A stretch of DNA of 64,000 nucleotides from Bacteroidia bacterium (GTDB taxonomy: Bacteria > Bacteroidota > Bacteroidia > J057): the NCBI GenBank assembly GCA_019695295.1, contig JAIBAH010000002.1:1-64000 (forward strand), given 5' to 3'. The notes under the pieces are model-generated. The model was given only the letters and a program-made list of their open reading frames with translations. It searched no databases and was not told the DNA's origin. Positions 42,278 to 52,329 of the stretch are shown one piece after another. Position 1 is the stretch's first letter, and each line of letters starts with the position of its first letter. A program made the translations under genes and the position numbers.

Positions 42278-45085
42278 ATGAAACAATTTACGATACTTAT
42301 TATATGCTTCTTTCTGAGTGTTTTTCTGTATGGTCAGGGAGTACTGAAAGGGAAAATTCTTGACGCAAAAACAAAAACTCCTATGGAAGGAGTGGAAGTA
42401 TTTATTGTAGGAACTTATTTTGGTGCATATTCAGACAGTGATGGAAATTATGAAATTCAGGAAGTTACTGAAGGGGATTATACAATCCGCTTTTCCATCC
42501 TGAACTATTCCGAAAAGGAATATACCGGAATTTCTGTCAGGAATAATGAAACCCGTGTGCTGGATATTGAAATGGGAGAATCCATTGAATCTATGGGGGA
42601 AGTGGTGATTGTGGGAGAAAAAAATCTGATTGACCTGGAATCAGGAAAATCTCAGGTAAAAATAGGGGAGGAGCAGATTTCTCAGATGAACGTAACCAAT
42701 ATTCAGGGAATTGTGGCGCAGCAGGTAGGCGTAAATCAAACACCTGACGGAATACAGATACGGGGAGCGAGGGTTTATGAAACTCAGTATGTAGTAGAAG
42801 GAATCAATGCGCAGGACCCGCTTGCAGGTACAGGTTTTGGGGTAGATGTTAATGCAGGAGCGGTTTCCAGTATAGACGTTATTACAGGAGGAAGTGACGC
42901 AGAGTTTGGAAGCGGTTCTTCCGGTGTGGTTTCAGCAAGAATTAAGGAAGGGAGCAATCAGTTGCAGGTAGCCGGTCAGTATTACCGGGATAACCTTGGA
43001 TTTAACGTTAACAAAGGCGTAAGCTGGAACACTGATCAGGCAAATATCGCATTGAGCGGGCCGATTATCAAAAATAAGATTTTCTTTTTCGTAAATGCGG
43101 GTGCAAATCTTTCTGATAATTACTTCAGGGTATATGCCCGTCAGTTACACAGTTCTATGTTTACCAACGATTCTCTCTGGGCACCCCGTCAGGATAATCA
43201 GTGGAATAATACATTAAAGCTCACATGGAAAATATCCAATGCATTTAAAGTTTCTCTTACCAATCAGAAAAGCCTGAACATCAATCAGAATAACCGGACT
43301 TTGCAGGTGGTGGGCAATAATGCGATTATGCAGCCGGGTTTGCAGTATATTTTTTCTGAGCAACCGGATAATGCCAATACTTTTACCCATAACTCTAATC
43401 TTTCTGTCTTGAATATCAGAGGGTTGCTGAACGAGCAATGGACACTGGACGGTTCTGTCGCCCGTCTTTTTACCGGATTGAGAGCGGACGCCAACGGCAG
43501 GCCCTTTCGTAACCCAACGGTTGATCAGGTGTACGATCCGTTTTCTATCGTTACTGCTCCGGTTTCTGCATTTAACCCGAATGACAGTGTAGTGTATGTG
43601 TATCCGGGTTCTGGTTTTATCAACAATAATGGAATCGCAACGCTGTGGCATGATCATTATGCCGAGGAATACACCCTGAAAACCAAATTTTCCTATCAGT
43701 CCAAAAACAAAGTTCATTATATGACAATGGGTCAGGAACATGTTTTTCAGGAATATCAGTGGATTGATGTAACCCGCCCGTGGATTGGTGCTCCGATTCA
43801 AATCAATGATTCTGTAACTACCCCCTCTACGAGTCTGGGAAGCAGCAGTGATTTATGGAAAGTAAATCCTCATAACGGAGGCTTTTTTTATCAGGATGAA
43901 ATACGATATAAAGGAATTATTGCCGTACTGGGTGCCAGGCTGAATTATTGGGCTCCCGGAAAATTTGCCGATGAAGCTGTGAAAAATCCGGAAGCTCCGG
44001 TGCTGGATAAAATCCGGGAAGATTATCAGAAGCAAACCTTTGGGCTTATGGGATTGCGGTGGAAAGCACGGATTTTGCCCCGTCTGAGGGTGTCTTTCCC
44101 TATCAGTGCCAATAACGTACTGTATTTTAACTATAGTCATGCGATGCGATTGCCGCATCCCCGTTTTGTCTATGCCGGACTGGACCCTGTCTATCAGGAC
44201 CGCTCTTTCCTTTCTAATCTGGGAAATCCGAACCTGAACCCGGAAGTTACCGTATCGTATGAGTTGGGGGTAAAAAGCCAGTTGACTAAAGACCTGGCAC
44301 TGACAGCAACCGCTTTCTATAATGATAAGTTTGACTATATTGTAAGCCGTAGAATTGTGGTAAAAGACCAAACCGGCAGATTCGTGGAAAAAACCTTCTT
44401 TATTAATCAGGACTATGCAAGGGTTCAGGGTCTGGAACTAAGCCTTACCCGAAGACTTGGAAAATGGTTTATGGGAACTGTTTCCGGTTCATATACTCAG
44501 GCGAAAGGTAAATCCAATTCAGCGGCTGAGTCTGCCCTCCAGATTCAGCAGCAGGGTTTTGTCAATACTACCAAAGAGCAATATCTCGCCTGGGACCGGC
44601 CTTTTGACTTTAAATTATTGCTGATATTCAAAGGCGATTCCAGTATCAGCCTGGGTAAATTAAGACTTAATGGCTGGAGAGCAATGGTTTCTTCTACCTG
44701 GAAATCCGGATTACGCTATACTCCTACAGTGCAGACAGGAGTTTCAGATGCCGGAAGGCCCATTTATGAGCTAATAGAAAATGAACCTTTCAGCAGAATC
44801 GGATCTTCCTGGTTCTGGACTGATGTAAGGGTCAGTAAAGATGTTCCTTTGGGAAAAAACCGGTTCATTTCCTTTTCCGCAAGAATGGACAACGTCTTTA
44901 ACTATAAGTCTGCTGCAATCATAAACCCTGTTACCGGTAAAGGTTACGAATTCGGTGACCCCTTGCCGTTGGGTACGCGTGACCCTAAATATCCGGACCC
45001 TCAGGATACCGGTACTCCTCCTTTGAATCCCGCACGTTACCTTCAGCCCGCTCATTTTATGTTGGGAGTAGAATTTAAATATTAA
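42278..45085 (+). CDS. TonB-dependent outer-membrane receptor
   Basis: 935 residues with signal peptide ending FLYGQ. Residues about 22-105 form the carboxypeptidase-regulatory-like domain (VLKGKILDAKTKTPMEGVEVFI, GAYSDSDGNYEI). A plug domain follows (about 115-225: IQIRGARVYETQYVVEGINAQ, ITGGSDAEFGSGSSGVVSARIKEG), then a long TonB barrel with LRLPHPRFVYAG-like strands and LGNPNLNPEVTVSYELGV. It ends in aromatic residues (MLGVEFKY). There is no SusD partner, so this is not a classic polysaccharide-utilisation pair; the substrate is unknown. The kinase gene follows 39 bases later on the same strand. Confidence 0.92.
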   Translation: MKQFTILIICFFLSVFLYGQGVLKGKILDAKTKTPMEGVEVFIVGTYFGAYSDSDGNYEIQEVTEGDYTIRFSILNYSEKEYTGISVRNNETRVLDIEMGESIESMGEVVIVGEKNLIDLESGKSQVKIGEEQISQMNVTNIQGIVAQQVGVNQTPDGIQIRGARVYETQYVVEGINAQDPLAGTGFGVDVNAGAVSSIDVITGGSDAEFGSGSSGVVSARIKEGSNQLQVAGQYYRDNLGFNVNKGVSWNTDQANIALSGPIIKNKIFFFVNAGANLSDNYFRVYARQLHSSMFTNDSLWAPRQDNQWNNTLKLTWKISNAFKVSLTNQKSLNINQNNRTLQVVGNNAIMQPGLQYIFSEQPDNANTFTHNSNLSVLNIRGLLNEQWTLDGSVARLFTGLRADANGRPFRNPTVDQVYDPFSIVTAPVSAFNPNDSVVYVYPGSGFINNNGIATLWHDHYAEEYTLKTKFSYQSKNKVHYMTMGQEHVFQEYQWIDVTRPWIGAPIQINDSVTTPSTSLGSSSDLWKVNPHNGGFFYQDEIRYKGIIAVLGARLNYWAPGKFADEAVKNPEAPVLDKIREDYQKQTFGLMGLRWKARILPRLRVSFPISANNVLYFNYSHAMRLPHPRFVYAGLDPVYQDRSFLSNLGNPNLNPEVTVSYELGVKSQLTKDLALTATAFYNDKFDYIVSRRIVVKDQTGRFVEKTFFINQDYARVQGLELSLTRRLGKWFMGTVSGSYTQAKGKSNSAAESALQIQQQGFVNTTKEQYLAWDRPFDFKLLLIFKGDSSISLGKLRLNGWRAMVSSTWKSGLRYTPTVQTGVSDAGRPIYELIENEPFSRIGSSWFWTDVRVSKDVPLGKNRFISFSARMDNVFNYKSAAIINPVTGKGYEFGDPLPLGTRDPKYPDPQDTGTPPLNPARYLQPAHFMLGVEFKY

Positions 45086-45124
45086 CCCTTCGAATTGTCC
45101 GGATGGAATTAACAGCGAAAAATT

Positions 45125-47044
45125 ATGAGTGAACTGCTTAAAGGTACCTTACTCCAAAACGGAAAATATGAGATTCTGAGAACACTCGGCCAGGGTGGGT
45201 TCGGAATTACCTATCTGGCTAAACATCAGTTGCTGGGAGAAGTGGTCGTGAAAGAACTGTTTTTGTATAATAGTTGTACCCGTAAAGCAGACCGCCAAAC
45301 CGTTGATACTGCCATTGATAAAACACTGTTTGAAACTTTCAAAAAGAAATTTCTGGAGGAGGCCCGTCTTTTGGTGAAATTCAAGGAGGTAAAAGGAATT
45401 TCTACAGTACTGGATTTTTTTGAGGAAAACAACACCGTTTACTTTTCAATGGAGTATATTCAGGCTGTTTCCCTCGCAGATTATGTACTATCAAAAGGCA
45501 AACTATCCGAAAAGGAAGCAATAAAGTATATTCTTCAGGTGAGCCGTGACCTTGAAGTAGTGCATCGGCAGGGCGTATTACACAGGGATATCAAACCCCA
45601 GAATATATTACTGACCCCCGAAGGGAAAACTGTATTGATAGATTTTGGCATTGCCAGAGAATTTGAAGAAGGAAATACCGCACATCATACCACTTATTTT
45701 ACGCCGGGCTACGCTGCGCCTGAGCAAATGACGGAATCGGATAAAAGAGGAGCCTATACGGATATTTATAGCCTTGGTGCGACCCTGTACTTCCTGCTTA
45801 CCGCTCAGCATCCTCAAACCCTCGGGCAAATCTCTATCAATGGGTATGTTCCTGTCAGGAGTGTCAATCCGGCTGTTTCTGAAGGACTGAACCGCATCAT
45901 TACTCAATCTATGGAACTGAGAAGGGAGAAACGGTATCAGAGCCTGAATGAATGGGTGTCAGAGATTGAAAAACTGGAAAGAGCCGGTTTTCATAAAAAA
46001 GATGATTTTTTAATTGATGCAGATGAAAGTATGCCTGAGAAAAAACCGGAGCCCGTTCAACCTCCTCCACCGGTTATTAAGAAAAGCTACCTTGAAGAGA
46101 CCGTGGAAGCCGCATCCCGGCCCTATTCACAATCACCTGAGCCGGTAATCCATAAGAATAAACCCGTTAACCGGGACGCAATCCGGGCGATTGTAACTTT
46201 TTTGGTGGTTGTAGTTGCATTAGTAACAATGTTTGTGATTTTTAAACCAGAAAATAAAACGCTGAAAAAAAGCAAAGCGGCAGCAAAAAATACCTCAGCA
46301 CATGATTCCTATGATAATGGCGAAAGGGCGCTGGAGGTAGAATTTGTGCAAAATGAAAACGCTTCGGGGTTGATTCCTTCCTGGCAGGAGGCTGTTTTTA
46401 ATCAGTACGATGACGCATATTCCTGTAAGATCAAAGGGTATCTGAAATTAGATAAAATTGAGGTTTCAAAATTGTCTCTCGAGGTGGAGTTTTACGGAGA
46501 AAACGGGGATTTACTGGAAACTAAAGCAGAAAGTGCACATTCTGACTCTGATCCTGCCCTCAGGAATGGAGATTTATTGCCGGTAAGTATGTTGATTTTT
46601 GAACAGAAAAGAGCAGAAAAGCCCTATAAAAAAGCCAAAATTAAGGTTACCTATATTCAGAAACAACCCTCGGCTGCAACTTTTGCAAAAGGAAAACCGG
46701 TAACTGTTTCCTGGGTCAACTCTCCGGGTGACAGTAATACAAGCCTCAGTATCAGAGAGAGAAAGAGCCGGTTTTCAGACGCATTGAATTCAGGAGAGTC
46801 GTATCATGCAGGAGAATGGGAGGTGGAGAATACCGGAAATACCTCGTTTGAGCAAATCAAGGTTGCTTTTTGCTATAAAAACGCTTCCGGTAAAATCCTG
46901 GATGAAACCGAACGGTACATAATTTCTGATAGTGAGCCCAAAATTCAGTCGGGACAAACCTTTGTTTTTGGTTCAACGATGGGATGTAAAGCCCGGACTA
47001 AAGAGATTGCAGGGTATGAAATCCGGATTTTGGAATGGAAATAG
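45125..47044 (+). CDS. Membrane-bound Ser/Thr protein kinase with beta-type C-terminal domains
   Basis: 639 residues. The kinase domain (about 14-280) is complete: LGQGGFGITYLAK (P-loop), Lys43 in VVVKELF, HRDIKPQN (catalytic Asp155), DFGIARE (Asp173) and AAPEQ. A Pro-rich juxtamembrane stretch is followed by one membrane span (about 354-374, IVTFLVVVVALVTMFVIF). The rest (about 410-639) would be outside: two beta domains, the last resembling an FxLYD-type domain (GEWEVENTGNTSFEQIKVAFCYKN...IRILEWK). The C-terminal part could sense an envelope signal. It follows the TonB receptor closely, possibly in one transcript. Confidence 0.9.
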   Translation: MSELLKGTLLQNGKYEILRTLGQGGFGITYLAKHQLLGEVVVKELFLYNSCTRKADRQTVDTAIDKTLFETFKKKFLEEARLLVKFKEVKGISTVLDFFEENNTVYFSMEYIQAVSLADYVLSKGKLSEKEAIKYILQVSRDLEVVHRQGVLHRDIKPQNILLTPEGKTVLIDFGIAREFEEGNTAHHTTYFTPGYAAPEQMTESDKRGAYTDIYSLGATLYFLLTAQHPQTLGQISINGYVPVRSVNPAVSEGLNRIITQSMELRREKRYQSLNEWVSEIEKLERAGFHKKDDFLIDADESMPEKKPEPVQPPPPVIKKSYLEETVEAASRPYSQSPEPVIHKNKPVNRDAIRAIVTFLVVVVALVTMFVIFKPENKTLKKSKAAAKNTSAHDSYDNGERALEVEFVQNENASGLIPSWQEAVFNQYDDAYSCKIKGYLKLDKIEVSKLSLEVEFYGENGDLLETKAESAHSDSDPALRNGDLLPVSMLIFEQKRAEKPYKKAKIKVTYIQKQPSAATFAKGKPVTVSWVNSPGDSNTSLSIRERKSRFSDALNSGESYHAGEWEVENTGNTSFEQIKVAFCYKNASGKILDETERYIISDSEPKIQSGQTFVFGSTMGCKARTKEIAGYEIRILEWK

Positions 47045-47069
47045 CGGATTTCCGGGATAAAAAATCAGG

Positions 47070-48212
47070 TTAACTACCAGTTTGAATCGCCTGATATAGT
47101 TCCAGAATTCCTTCCGCCATGCTTCTCCATGAATATTTCTCCTTTTCTTTTTTTACATTTTGAGTAAACTCCTCATTTTTATTTTCTGAGTAATACCGGA
47201 CAATGGCATCCGCAATAGCCTTAGCTGATACTTCCGTTACGTATCCGCACTTTCCGTCGGGTACTATTTCCGGCAGGCCCCCCACATTGGTTACAATCAT
47301 CGGCTTTTCGAAATGATAAGCCATTTGGGAGATTCCGCTTTGGGTAGCCGTTTTGTAGGGCTGAACGATGACATCTGCCGCAGAAAAATAGTATTTTACC
47401 GCTTCATTGGAGATAAAATCCGGCTTTACTATGACATTTTCAGTAATTCCAAACTGCTCAATCATGGCGTCGTATTCAGGCTTGTCCCCGTAGTATTCCC
47501 CTGCAACCATCAGTTTGATTCCCATTGTCCGTATTCTTTCGTCCGCCATTGCTTCGAGCAAAATATCCAGCCCTTTATATTTCCGGATAAACCCAAAAAA
47601 AAGAATGAGTTTATCGCTTTCATTGATTCCAAAATACCTGCGCGCCTCATTTTTAGGAAGGATTTCCCCGAAATTATCATAAATCGGATGGGGAATGTAC
47701 CGTACATTTTTAGTGTCTGAGAACTGTTTTAATTCTTCGGTTACCGAATGAGACATCGTCACAAACCCATCACAGGCATTGGCATAATATTGGGCAAATT
47801 GCCGGTCACCCGGTCTTTTTTCGTGAGGGATAATATTGTCAATGATAGAAATAAAGCGGGAATGACGATTTTTTTTCATTCTCCGGGCTACCGTCCCGAA
47901 TGCCGGCCCCATAAAAGGCAGCCAGAATTTGCATATCATCAAATCCGGTTTTTCGTTTCGCAGGCGGTTTCCCACAGAAAGCCAGTTTAGCGGGTTTACG
48001 GAGTTCAGCACCTGTTCGATTTTGATATCGGTGGGCGGAGGGTCTGTACTGATCTGCGTTTTACCGGGAAATAAAAAAGAAGGGTACTGAAGCGTAAATG
48101 TATAAATTTTCGTTTCATGTCCCATACGGGAAAACTCCTGCATCAAACGCTCGTTGTACGAAGCCAATCCGCCCCTGAAGGGATATGCCGTACCAAGAAG
48201 ATAGATTTTCAT
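47070..48212 (-). CDS. GT4-family glycosyltransferase
   Basis: 380 residues from MKIYLLGTAYPF. A GT-B glycosyltransferase: an N-terminal Rossmann half with RGGLASYNERLMQEF, and a C-terminal half with LFFGFIRKYKGLDILLEAM, KLMVAGEYYGDKPEY and the nucleotide-sugar block VIVQPYKTATQSGISQMAYHFEKPMIVTNVGGLPEIV. It probably transfers a sugar during surface polysaccharide assembly, although no other polysaccharide genes are adjacent. It lies 36 bases after the CoA-transferase gene on the same strand and converges on the kinase gene with a 25-base gap. Confidence 0.92.
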   Translation of the reverse strand: MKIYLLGTAYPFRGGLASYNERLMQEFSRMGHETKIYTFTLQYPSFLFPGKTQISTDPPPTDIKIEQVLNSVNPLNWLSVGNRLRNEKPDLMICKFWLPFMGPAFGTVARRMKKNRHSRFISIIDNIIPHEKRPGDRQFAQYYANACDGFVTMSHSVTEELKQFSDTKNVRYIPHPIYDNFGEILPKNEARRYFGINESDKLILFFGFIRKYKGLDILLEAMADERIRTMGIKLMVAGEYYGDKPEYDAMIEQFGITENVIVKPDFISNEAVKYYFSAADVIVQPYKTATQSGISQMAYHFEKPMIVTNVGGLPEIVPDGKCGYVTEVSAKAIADAIVRYYSENKNEEFTQNVKKEKEKYSWRSMAEGILELYQAIQTGS

Positions 48213-48248
48213 CTGCAATGAAGGTTATCGGAGAAAATTAAATGAAAA

Positions 48249-48944
48249 TTATGACTTTCTCACGGTTCTTTGTTCAATTCTTTTTTCGTATCCGGATCCC
48301 TGAAAAATTCTTTTTACATAAATTCCGGGAACGTGAATATAGTTGGGGTCCAGTTCTCCCGGTTCAACCAGTTCTTCAACCTCAGCGATACAGATTTTGC
48401 CTGCTGCTGCCATCATCGGATTGAAATTTCTGGCGGTGCCTTTAAAAATAAGGTTGCCATTAGTATCTCCTTTCCAAGCTTTTACTATAGAAAAATCAGC
48501 ATATAAAGCATGTTCCAGCAAATGCGGTTTTCCATTAAACCAGCGTACTTCCTTTCCATCCGCTACCTCAGTTCCATAGCCCGCGGGGGTAAAAAAAGCC
48601 GGAATTCCTGCTCCTCCAGCTCTGCATCTTTCTGCCAGTGTTCCCTGAGGAATCAATTCTACTTCGAGTTCACCTGAAAGCAGTTGCCTTTCAAACTCAG
48701 CATTTTCACCTACGTAGGAAGAAATCATTTTTTTTACCTGACGATGCTGAAGCATAAGCCCTATACCAAAGTCATCCACTCCGGCGTTATTGGAAATACA
48801 GGTAAGGTTTTTTACGCCTTTTTTTACCAAAGCCGCAATCGTATTTTCCGGAATTCCGCATAACCCGAATCCGCCGAGCATAAGTGTCATTCCATCTTCA
48901 ATTCCTTTGATTGCTTCTTCGGCGTTTGCAACTACTTTATTCAT
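48249..48944 (-). CDS. CoA transferase subunit A, SCOT type, without its B partner
   Basis: 231 residues. It matches the A subunit of succinyl-CoA:3-ketoacid CoA transferase: [82 protein letters not shown] and [14 protein letters not shown]. The enzyme moves CoA between succinyl-CoA and acetoacetate or similar acids. The catalytic Glu is on subunit B, normally encoded next door. Here the neighbours are a glycosyltransferase and rnhA, so subunit B must be elsewhere in the genome. Confidence 0.92.
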   Translation of the reverse strand: MNKVVANAEEAIKGIEDGMTLMLGGFGLCGIPENTIAALVKKGVKNLTCISNNAGVDDFGIGLMLQHRQVKKMISSYVGENAEFERQLLSGELEVELIPQGTLAERCRAGGAGIPAFFTPAGYGTEVADGKEVRWFNGKPHLLEHALYADFSIVKAWKGDTNGNLIFKGTARNFNPMMAAAGKICIAEVEELVEPGELDPNYIHVPGIYVKRIFQGSGYEKRIEQRTVRKS

Positions 48945-49060
48945 AATGATTTAGAATTATTGAGATATTATTAGTCAGGTTTCAGGGAATTTTTATGTAT
49001 TTTTACCCCTGTTTTCCGGTTCAAAATTAAAAAAAATACTGATTGATAAAAAATCTTTCC

Positions 49061-49552
49061 ATGAATATTATAATTTATACTGACGGGGCTGCATTGGGAA
49101 ATCCGGGGCCTGGTGGATACGGAGTAGTGATGATGTTTGGTCAGCACAGAAAGGAACTTGCGCAGGGCTACCGGCTCACTACCAATAACCGTATGGAATT
49201 GCTTGCGGTAATCGTTGCGCTGGAATCCCTGAAGCGGGAAGATATCCCTGTTACAATTTTTACTGATTCTCAGTATGTTTCCAAAGCAATTACAGAAAAA
49301 TGGCTGCTTGGCTGGGCCAAAAAAGGATTTACCAAAATAAAAAATCCGGATTTATGGATGCGTTTTTACCCTTTGTATAAAAAATATAAACTGAATTTTC
49401 AGTGGGTGAAAGGGCATGCCGGAATCCCGGAGAATGAACGCTGTGATGTACTTGCTACTACTGCGGCAAGGTCGTCTGTACTGCTTGTGGATGAGGGATA
49501 TGAGAATGCTTCCAAAGAACAGAACACCTTACTGGATGAATCCGGAGAGTAA
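49061..49552 (+). CDS. rnhA: Ribonuclease H I
   Basis: 163 residues from MNIIIYTDGA. It removes the RNA strand of RNA-DNA hybrids. The catalytic residues are visible: Asp8 in YTDGAALGNPGPGG, Glu46 in NNRMELLA, Asp69 in FTDSQYV, His119 in VKGHAG and Asp129 in NERCDVLAT. A Lys/Trp handle region (EKWLLGWAKKGFTKIKNPDLW) is present. The start at 49061 drops six residues that lack family sequence. It converges on the GDYXXLXY gene 6 bases later. Confidence 0.95.
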   Translation: MNIIIYTDGAALGNPGPGGYGVVMMFGQHRKELAQGYRLTTNNRMELLAVIVALESLKREDIPVTIFTDSQYVSKAITEKWLLGWAKKGFTKIKNPDLWMRFYPLYKKYKLNFQWVKGHAGIPENERCDVLATTAARSSVLLVDEGYENASKEQNTLLDESGE

Positions 49553-49558
49553 TGTTTC

Positions 49559-50080
49559 TTATTGTTCCTGTGATTTCATGCTCAGAGAGTCTTTTTGGGT
49601 GTCCAGAAAACGCAGGTTACGGTCGTATAATCCGGTAAGTACCGTTTCTCCCGTTTCTGATACCCTGAGGCCACCGTATTTTGCTGAATCAAGTGTATAA
49701 GCTTTTCCTTCCTCAAAAAAGTAGGCTTCCGCTCCAATGCGAATCATGGAACCATTGTAATGAAATCTTACGCCCGCCTGATTGGGTTTGAGGGAACTTA
49801 AGTCTTTTCCGTAAGCGATTTGTTGAGCAATATTCAGGCTGTCGAGGTCAAGAATACAAAATCCGTTGGCGGGATTCAGGCTGTCTTTCCACGTAAGACT
49901 ATCCAGCAGGCGATATTCCAGCCGCATAAAATCACCCTGCATGAGAGAACGGGGATCTACCGGAGATAACTCAAGATAAACTATCTTTCCGGTTTTCAGG
50001 ACTTGCTCTTTTTTCCAGATCATGAAATTAAAAATCACAAAAAACAGTACCAGATTGAGTATATAAAAAAGATGTTTCAT
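49559..50080 (-). CDS. GDYXXLXY-domain protein
   Basis: 173 residues. One N-terminal membrane span (HLFYILNLVLFFVIFNFMIW) is followed by LELSPVDPRSLMQGDFMRLEY, a QGDF-x-x-L-x-Y version of the motif that names the GDYXXLXY family. The rest is an extracytoplasmic beta-rich domain. The start is the ATG at 50080, 28 bases after the DUF4401 gene. It is the third gene of a DUF2157-DUF4401-GDYXXLXY operon, a recurrent bacterial set of unknown function. Confidence 0.85.
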   Translation of the reverse strand: MKHLFYILNLVLFFVIFNFMIWKKEQVLKTGKIVYLELSPVDPRSLMQGDFMRLEYRLLDSLTWKDSLNPANGFCILDLDSLNIAQQIAYGKDLSSLKPNQAGVRFHYNGSMIRIGAEAYFFEEGKAYTLDSAKYGGLRVSETGETVLTGLYDRNLRFLDTQKDSLSMKSQEQ

Positions 50081-50108
50081 GTATGTTTTTTTTCGGATTA
50101 AGGTAAAA

Positions 50109-51182
50109 TTATGAATTTGCCGCAAGAGACAGTGAATATTTCCGGAGGATTAAATATACCCCCAGAAATAATAATCCGCTTCCCATAAGAATGAGCGATT
50201 TAACCCAGAGTGTCAACTGAAGATTGTAGTAAAATACCGAAATGAATACGGAAAGCGCAAGAATCCCCATGGCTACAAACCATATACTTTTATGGTAAAA
50301 ACCCAGAATCAGAATCAGAATTCCCCCCAGGATTCCCGGTGAACCGACAAGCGGAAGCAATATAATTCCCATCGGCAGGGTTTTGTAGGGATTCCATTGA
50401 AAATCCTGAGATACTTTATAGATTGTGAGCAGAATACATACAAGAATAATAATGGAAGTGATTTCCCAGAACCGTATTTTCAGCACTTGCCATGAGTGAG
50501 TTTGCTCGCTGAGTTTTACAAAAAGCAGTAAAAGAAAACTGAGCGTTACTGCCGCACTCAACGGCTGATAGGAGGAAATCCATTGCTTAAAGCGGGTCAG
50601 GATTTTTTCTTCCCATAATATCATTACCGTTAGTAGTAATGCATTGAGGCCTGCCACAAGATGAATTCCATCATAAACTTCTTTATAGAGCAGATAACCG
50701 GTTAGCAGGCAGTTGAACAGAAAAGTAGCGATGAACTTCTGTGTATTATTGATGGTGGCAAAAAACAACAGAACCTGTACTCCGATTCCTGCCAGAAAAA
50801 GTAAATCCAGTTCCTTAAAATCAGAAAATTCACTCAACCCATAGCCAAAACAAATCTGTCCGGTAATACTTGCCGTAAGGGCAAACGGGATAGAAAAAGG
50901 ATTGCTTTTCAATGCTCTGAATGCAATCATGGCGGCTGTCATAAGGAGAATTCCTAAGATAAATACAGCCAGGGGAGAATTAAAAATACCCAACAGGGCT
51001 ACTACTCCAAAAAAACATCCGGCTGCAATCCATGCGCCTACCATAGTTACTACTCTGATTATCCATGAAGTAGGGTTTTCTGTTTCATGGGTTACTGCTG
51101 CTTCAAATTCGTTTTCGGACAGAGAAAATAATTCTCCTTCGCTCGTCCGAATATATTCTAATGTTTCTTTTAACGTTTTCAT
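50109..51182 (-). CDS. DUF4401 multi-span membrane protein
   Basis: 357 residues with about ten hydrophobic spans. The cytoplasmic N-terminus (MKTLKETLEYIRTSEGEL) and first span (VGAWIAAGCFFGVVALLG) match DUF4401. It starts 9 bases after the DUF2157 gene and is followed by the GDYXXLXY gene. Function unknown; the consistent clustering implies a membrane complex. Confidence 0.82.
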   Translation of the reverse strand: MKTLKETLEYIRTSEGELFSLSENEFEAAVTHETENPTSWIIRVVTMVGAWIAAGCFFGVVALLGIFNSPLAVFILGILLMTAAMIAFRALKSNPFSIPFALTASITGQICFGYGLSEFSDFKELDLLFLAGIGVQVLLFFATINNTQKFIATFLFNCLLTGYLLYKEVYDGIHLVAGLNALLLTVMILWEEKILTRFKQWISSYQPLSAAVTLSFLLLLFVKLSEQTHSWQVLKIRFWEITSIIILVCILLTIYKVSQDFQWNPYKTLPMGIILLPLVGSPGILGGILILILGFYHKSIWFVAMGILALSVFISVFYYNLQLTLWVKSLILMGSGLLFLGVYLILRKYSLSLAANS

Positions 51183-51191
51183 TTTGGGGAA

Positions 51192-52208
51192 TTAAGTGGT
51201 TTGAGAAGATTCGGTATTATCGGCTTCATTCAGGTGTTTTTTGAATTTGGTTAGAAACGAAATCAGAAAACCACAGGCAATAACCACAAATCCGCCTATT
51301 GTCAGGTAAGTAAAGATATCCTCTCCTCCGGATTGATGACCGATAAAAATTGCGATGAGGCAAATGACTGCAAATGGAATGAGCCCAACCATCGCAATTT
51401 CTTTTTTTATATGATAAAAATAGTAAAAACCCAGAGGGAAAAGAACTGCGGATAAACCGAGCAGGATATTTCTTGACAATACTGAACCATTGAAGTACTC
51501 ATTGAGAATATAGGCAGATACATTCATTGATAAAATTAAGAGGATAAATGCACTTACAATTTGGGGGAACCAGCGGTGAGTATCCAGTTCTTTCCGGAAG
51601 CGATTCAGCATTTCAAACAGAAGGAAAGCGATAAAATTAATGCCGAAGAAATAAAGCGAAGCGGTCTCCGTCTGAATATTGGTATGAAATTGTTCTATCC
51701 AGGTCATCATTGTCAGGTTGAGTAAGACCAGATACAAAAACCACAAAGGCGGGAAACTGCTGATAGCTACCCAGACAAACGCAAGTATTGCCCATCCCTT
51801 CAGAAAATCAAAAGCAGTAGCTCCGGTTTGGTAAATTTGTCCATATACGGCAAATGCCAGTCCTATCAGGCAACTAAGAGCGGTAAGAGTGATTTTTCCG
51901 GCAAGAGTATCGGTTTTTTTAACAATAAGATAAATCCCCAGTACAGCTACAGGTAACTGAGTGAAACCGAGTTTTACCATTCGGGGCATTTCATCCCAGT
52001 TATAGGCAAAGAAAAAGAACAATCCGCATACAAAGAGGATCCCTCCAAGTGCGAGGAAGATGTAGTCCAGAAAAAAGAGCCATTGAGTAAGGCCGGGCCG
52101 GAGTGCTGTTTTTTGCATTGTGTCTTTGACTGACTCTTCTCTCCATTGACTGTGTTTGGCCAGAATATGCAAAAGCGAGCGGTTTATTTTGGTGTTTTCG
52201 TTAAGCAT
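51192..52208 (-). CDS. DUF2157 multi-span membrane protein
   Basis: 338 residues. A soluble N-terminus of about 50 residues is followed by about nine membrane spans. LALGGILFVCGLFFFFAYNWDEM and YGQIYQTGATAFDFLKGWA are diagnostic of DUF2157. It is the first gene of the three-gene operon ending with GDYXXLXY. No clear promoter with both boxes was found before it. Confidence 0.84.
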   Translation of the reverse strand: MLNENTKINRSLLHILAKHSQWREESVKDTMQKTALRPGLTQWLFFLDYIFLALGGILFVCGLFFFFAYNWDEMPRMVKLGFTQLPVAVLGIYLIVKKTDTLAGKITLTALSCLIGLAFAVYGQIYQTGATAFDFLKGWAILAFVWVAISSFPPLWFLYLVLLNLTMMTWIEQFHTNIQTETASLYFFGINFIAFLLFEMLNRFRKELDTHRWFPQIVSAFILLILSMNVSAYILNEYFNGSVLSRNILLGLSAVLFPLGFYYFYHIKKEIAMVGLIPFAVICLIAIFIGHQSGGEDIFTYLTIGGFVVIACGFLISFLTKFKKHLNEADNTESSQTT

Positions 52209-52329
52209 ACATGAAATATAAGACTATTTCTGCAATATTAAGGGAATTATCCGGAAATAAAAAACAGAAAAGAAGGCAAATATTCGTTTGAGTATTTTTT
52301 TTTAAAATGAAACGAGGTGTTTTTGATAT

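Noticed and set aside
43214-43801. 195-codon minus-strand open frame inside the TonB receptor
   Set aside because: The plus-strand receptor is continuous with clear domains; the antisense frame has no recognisable motifs.
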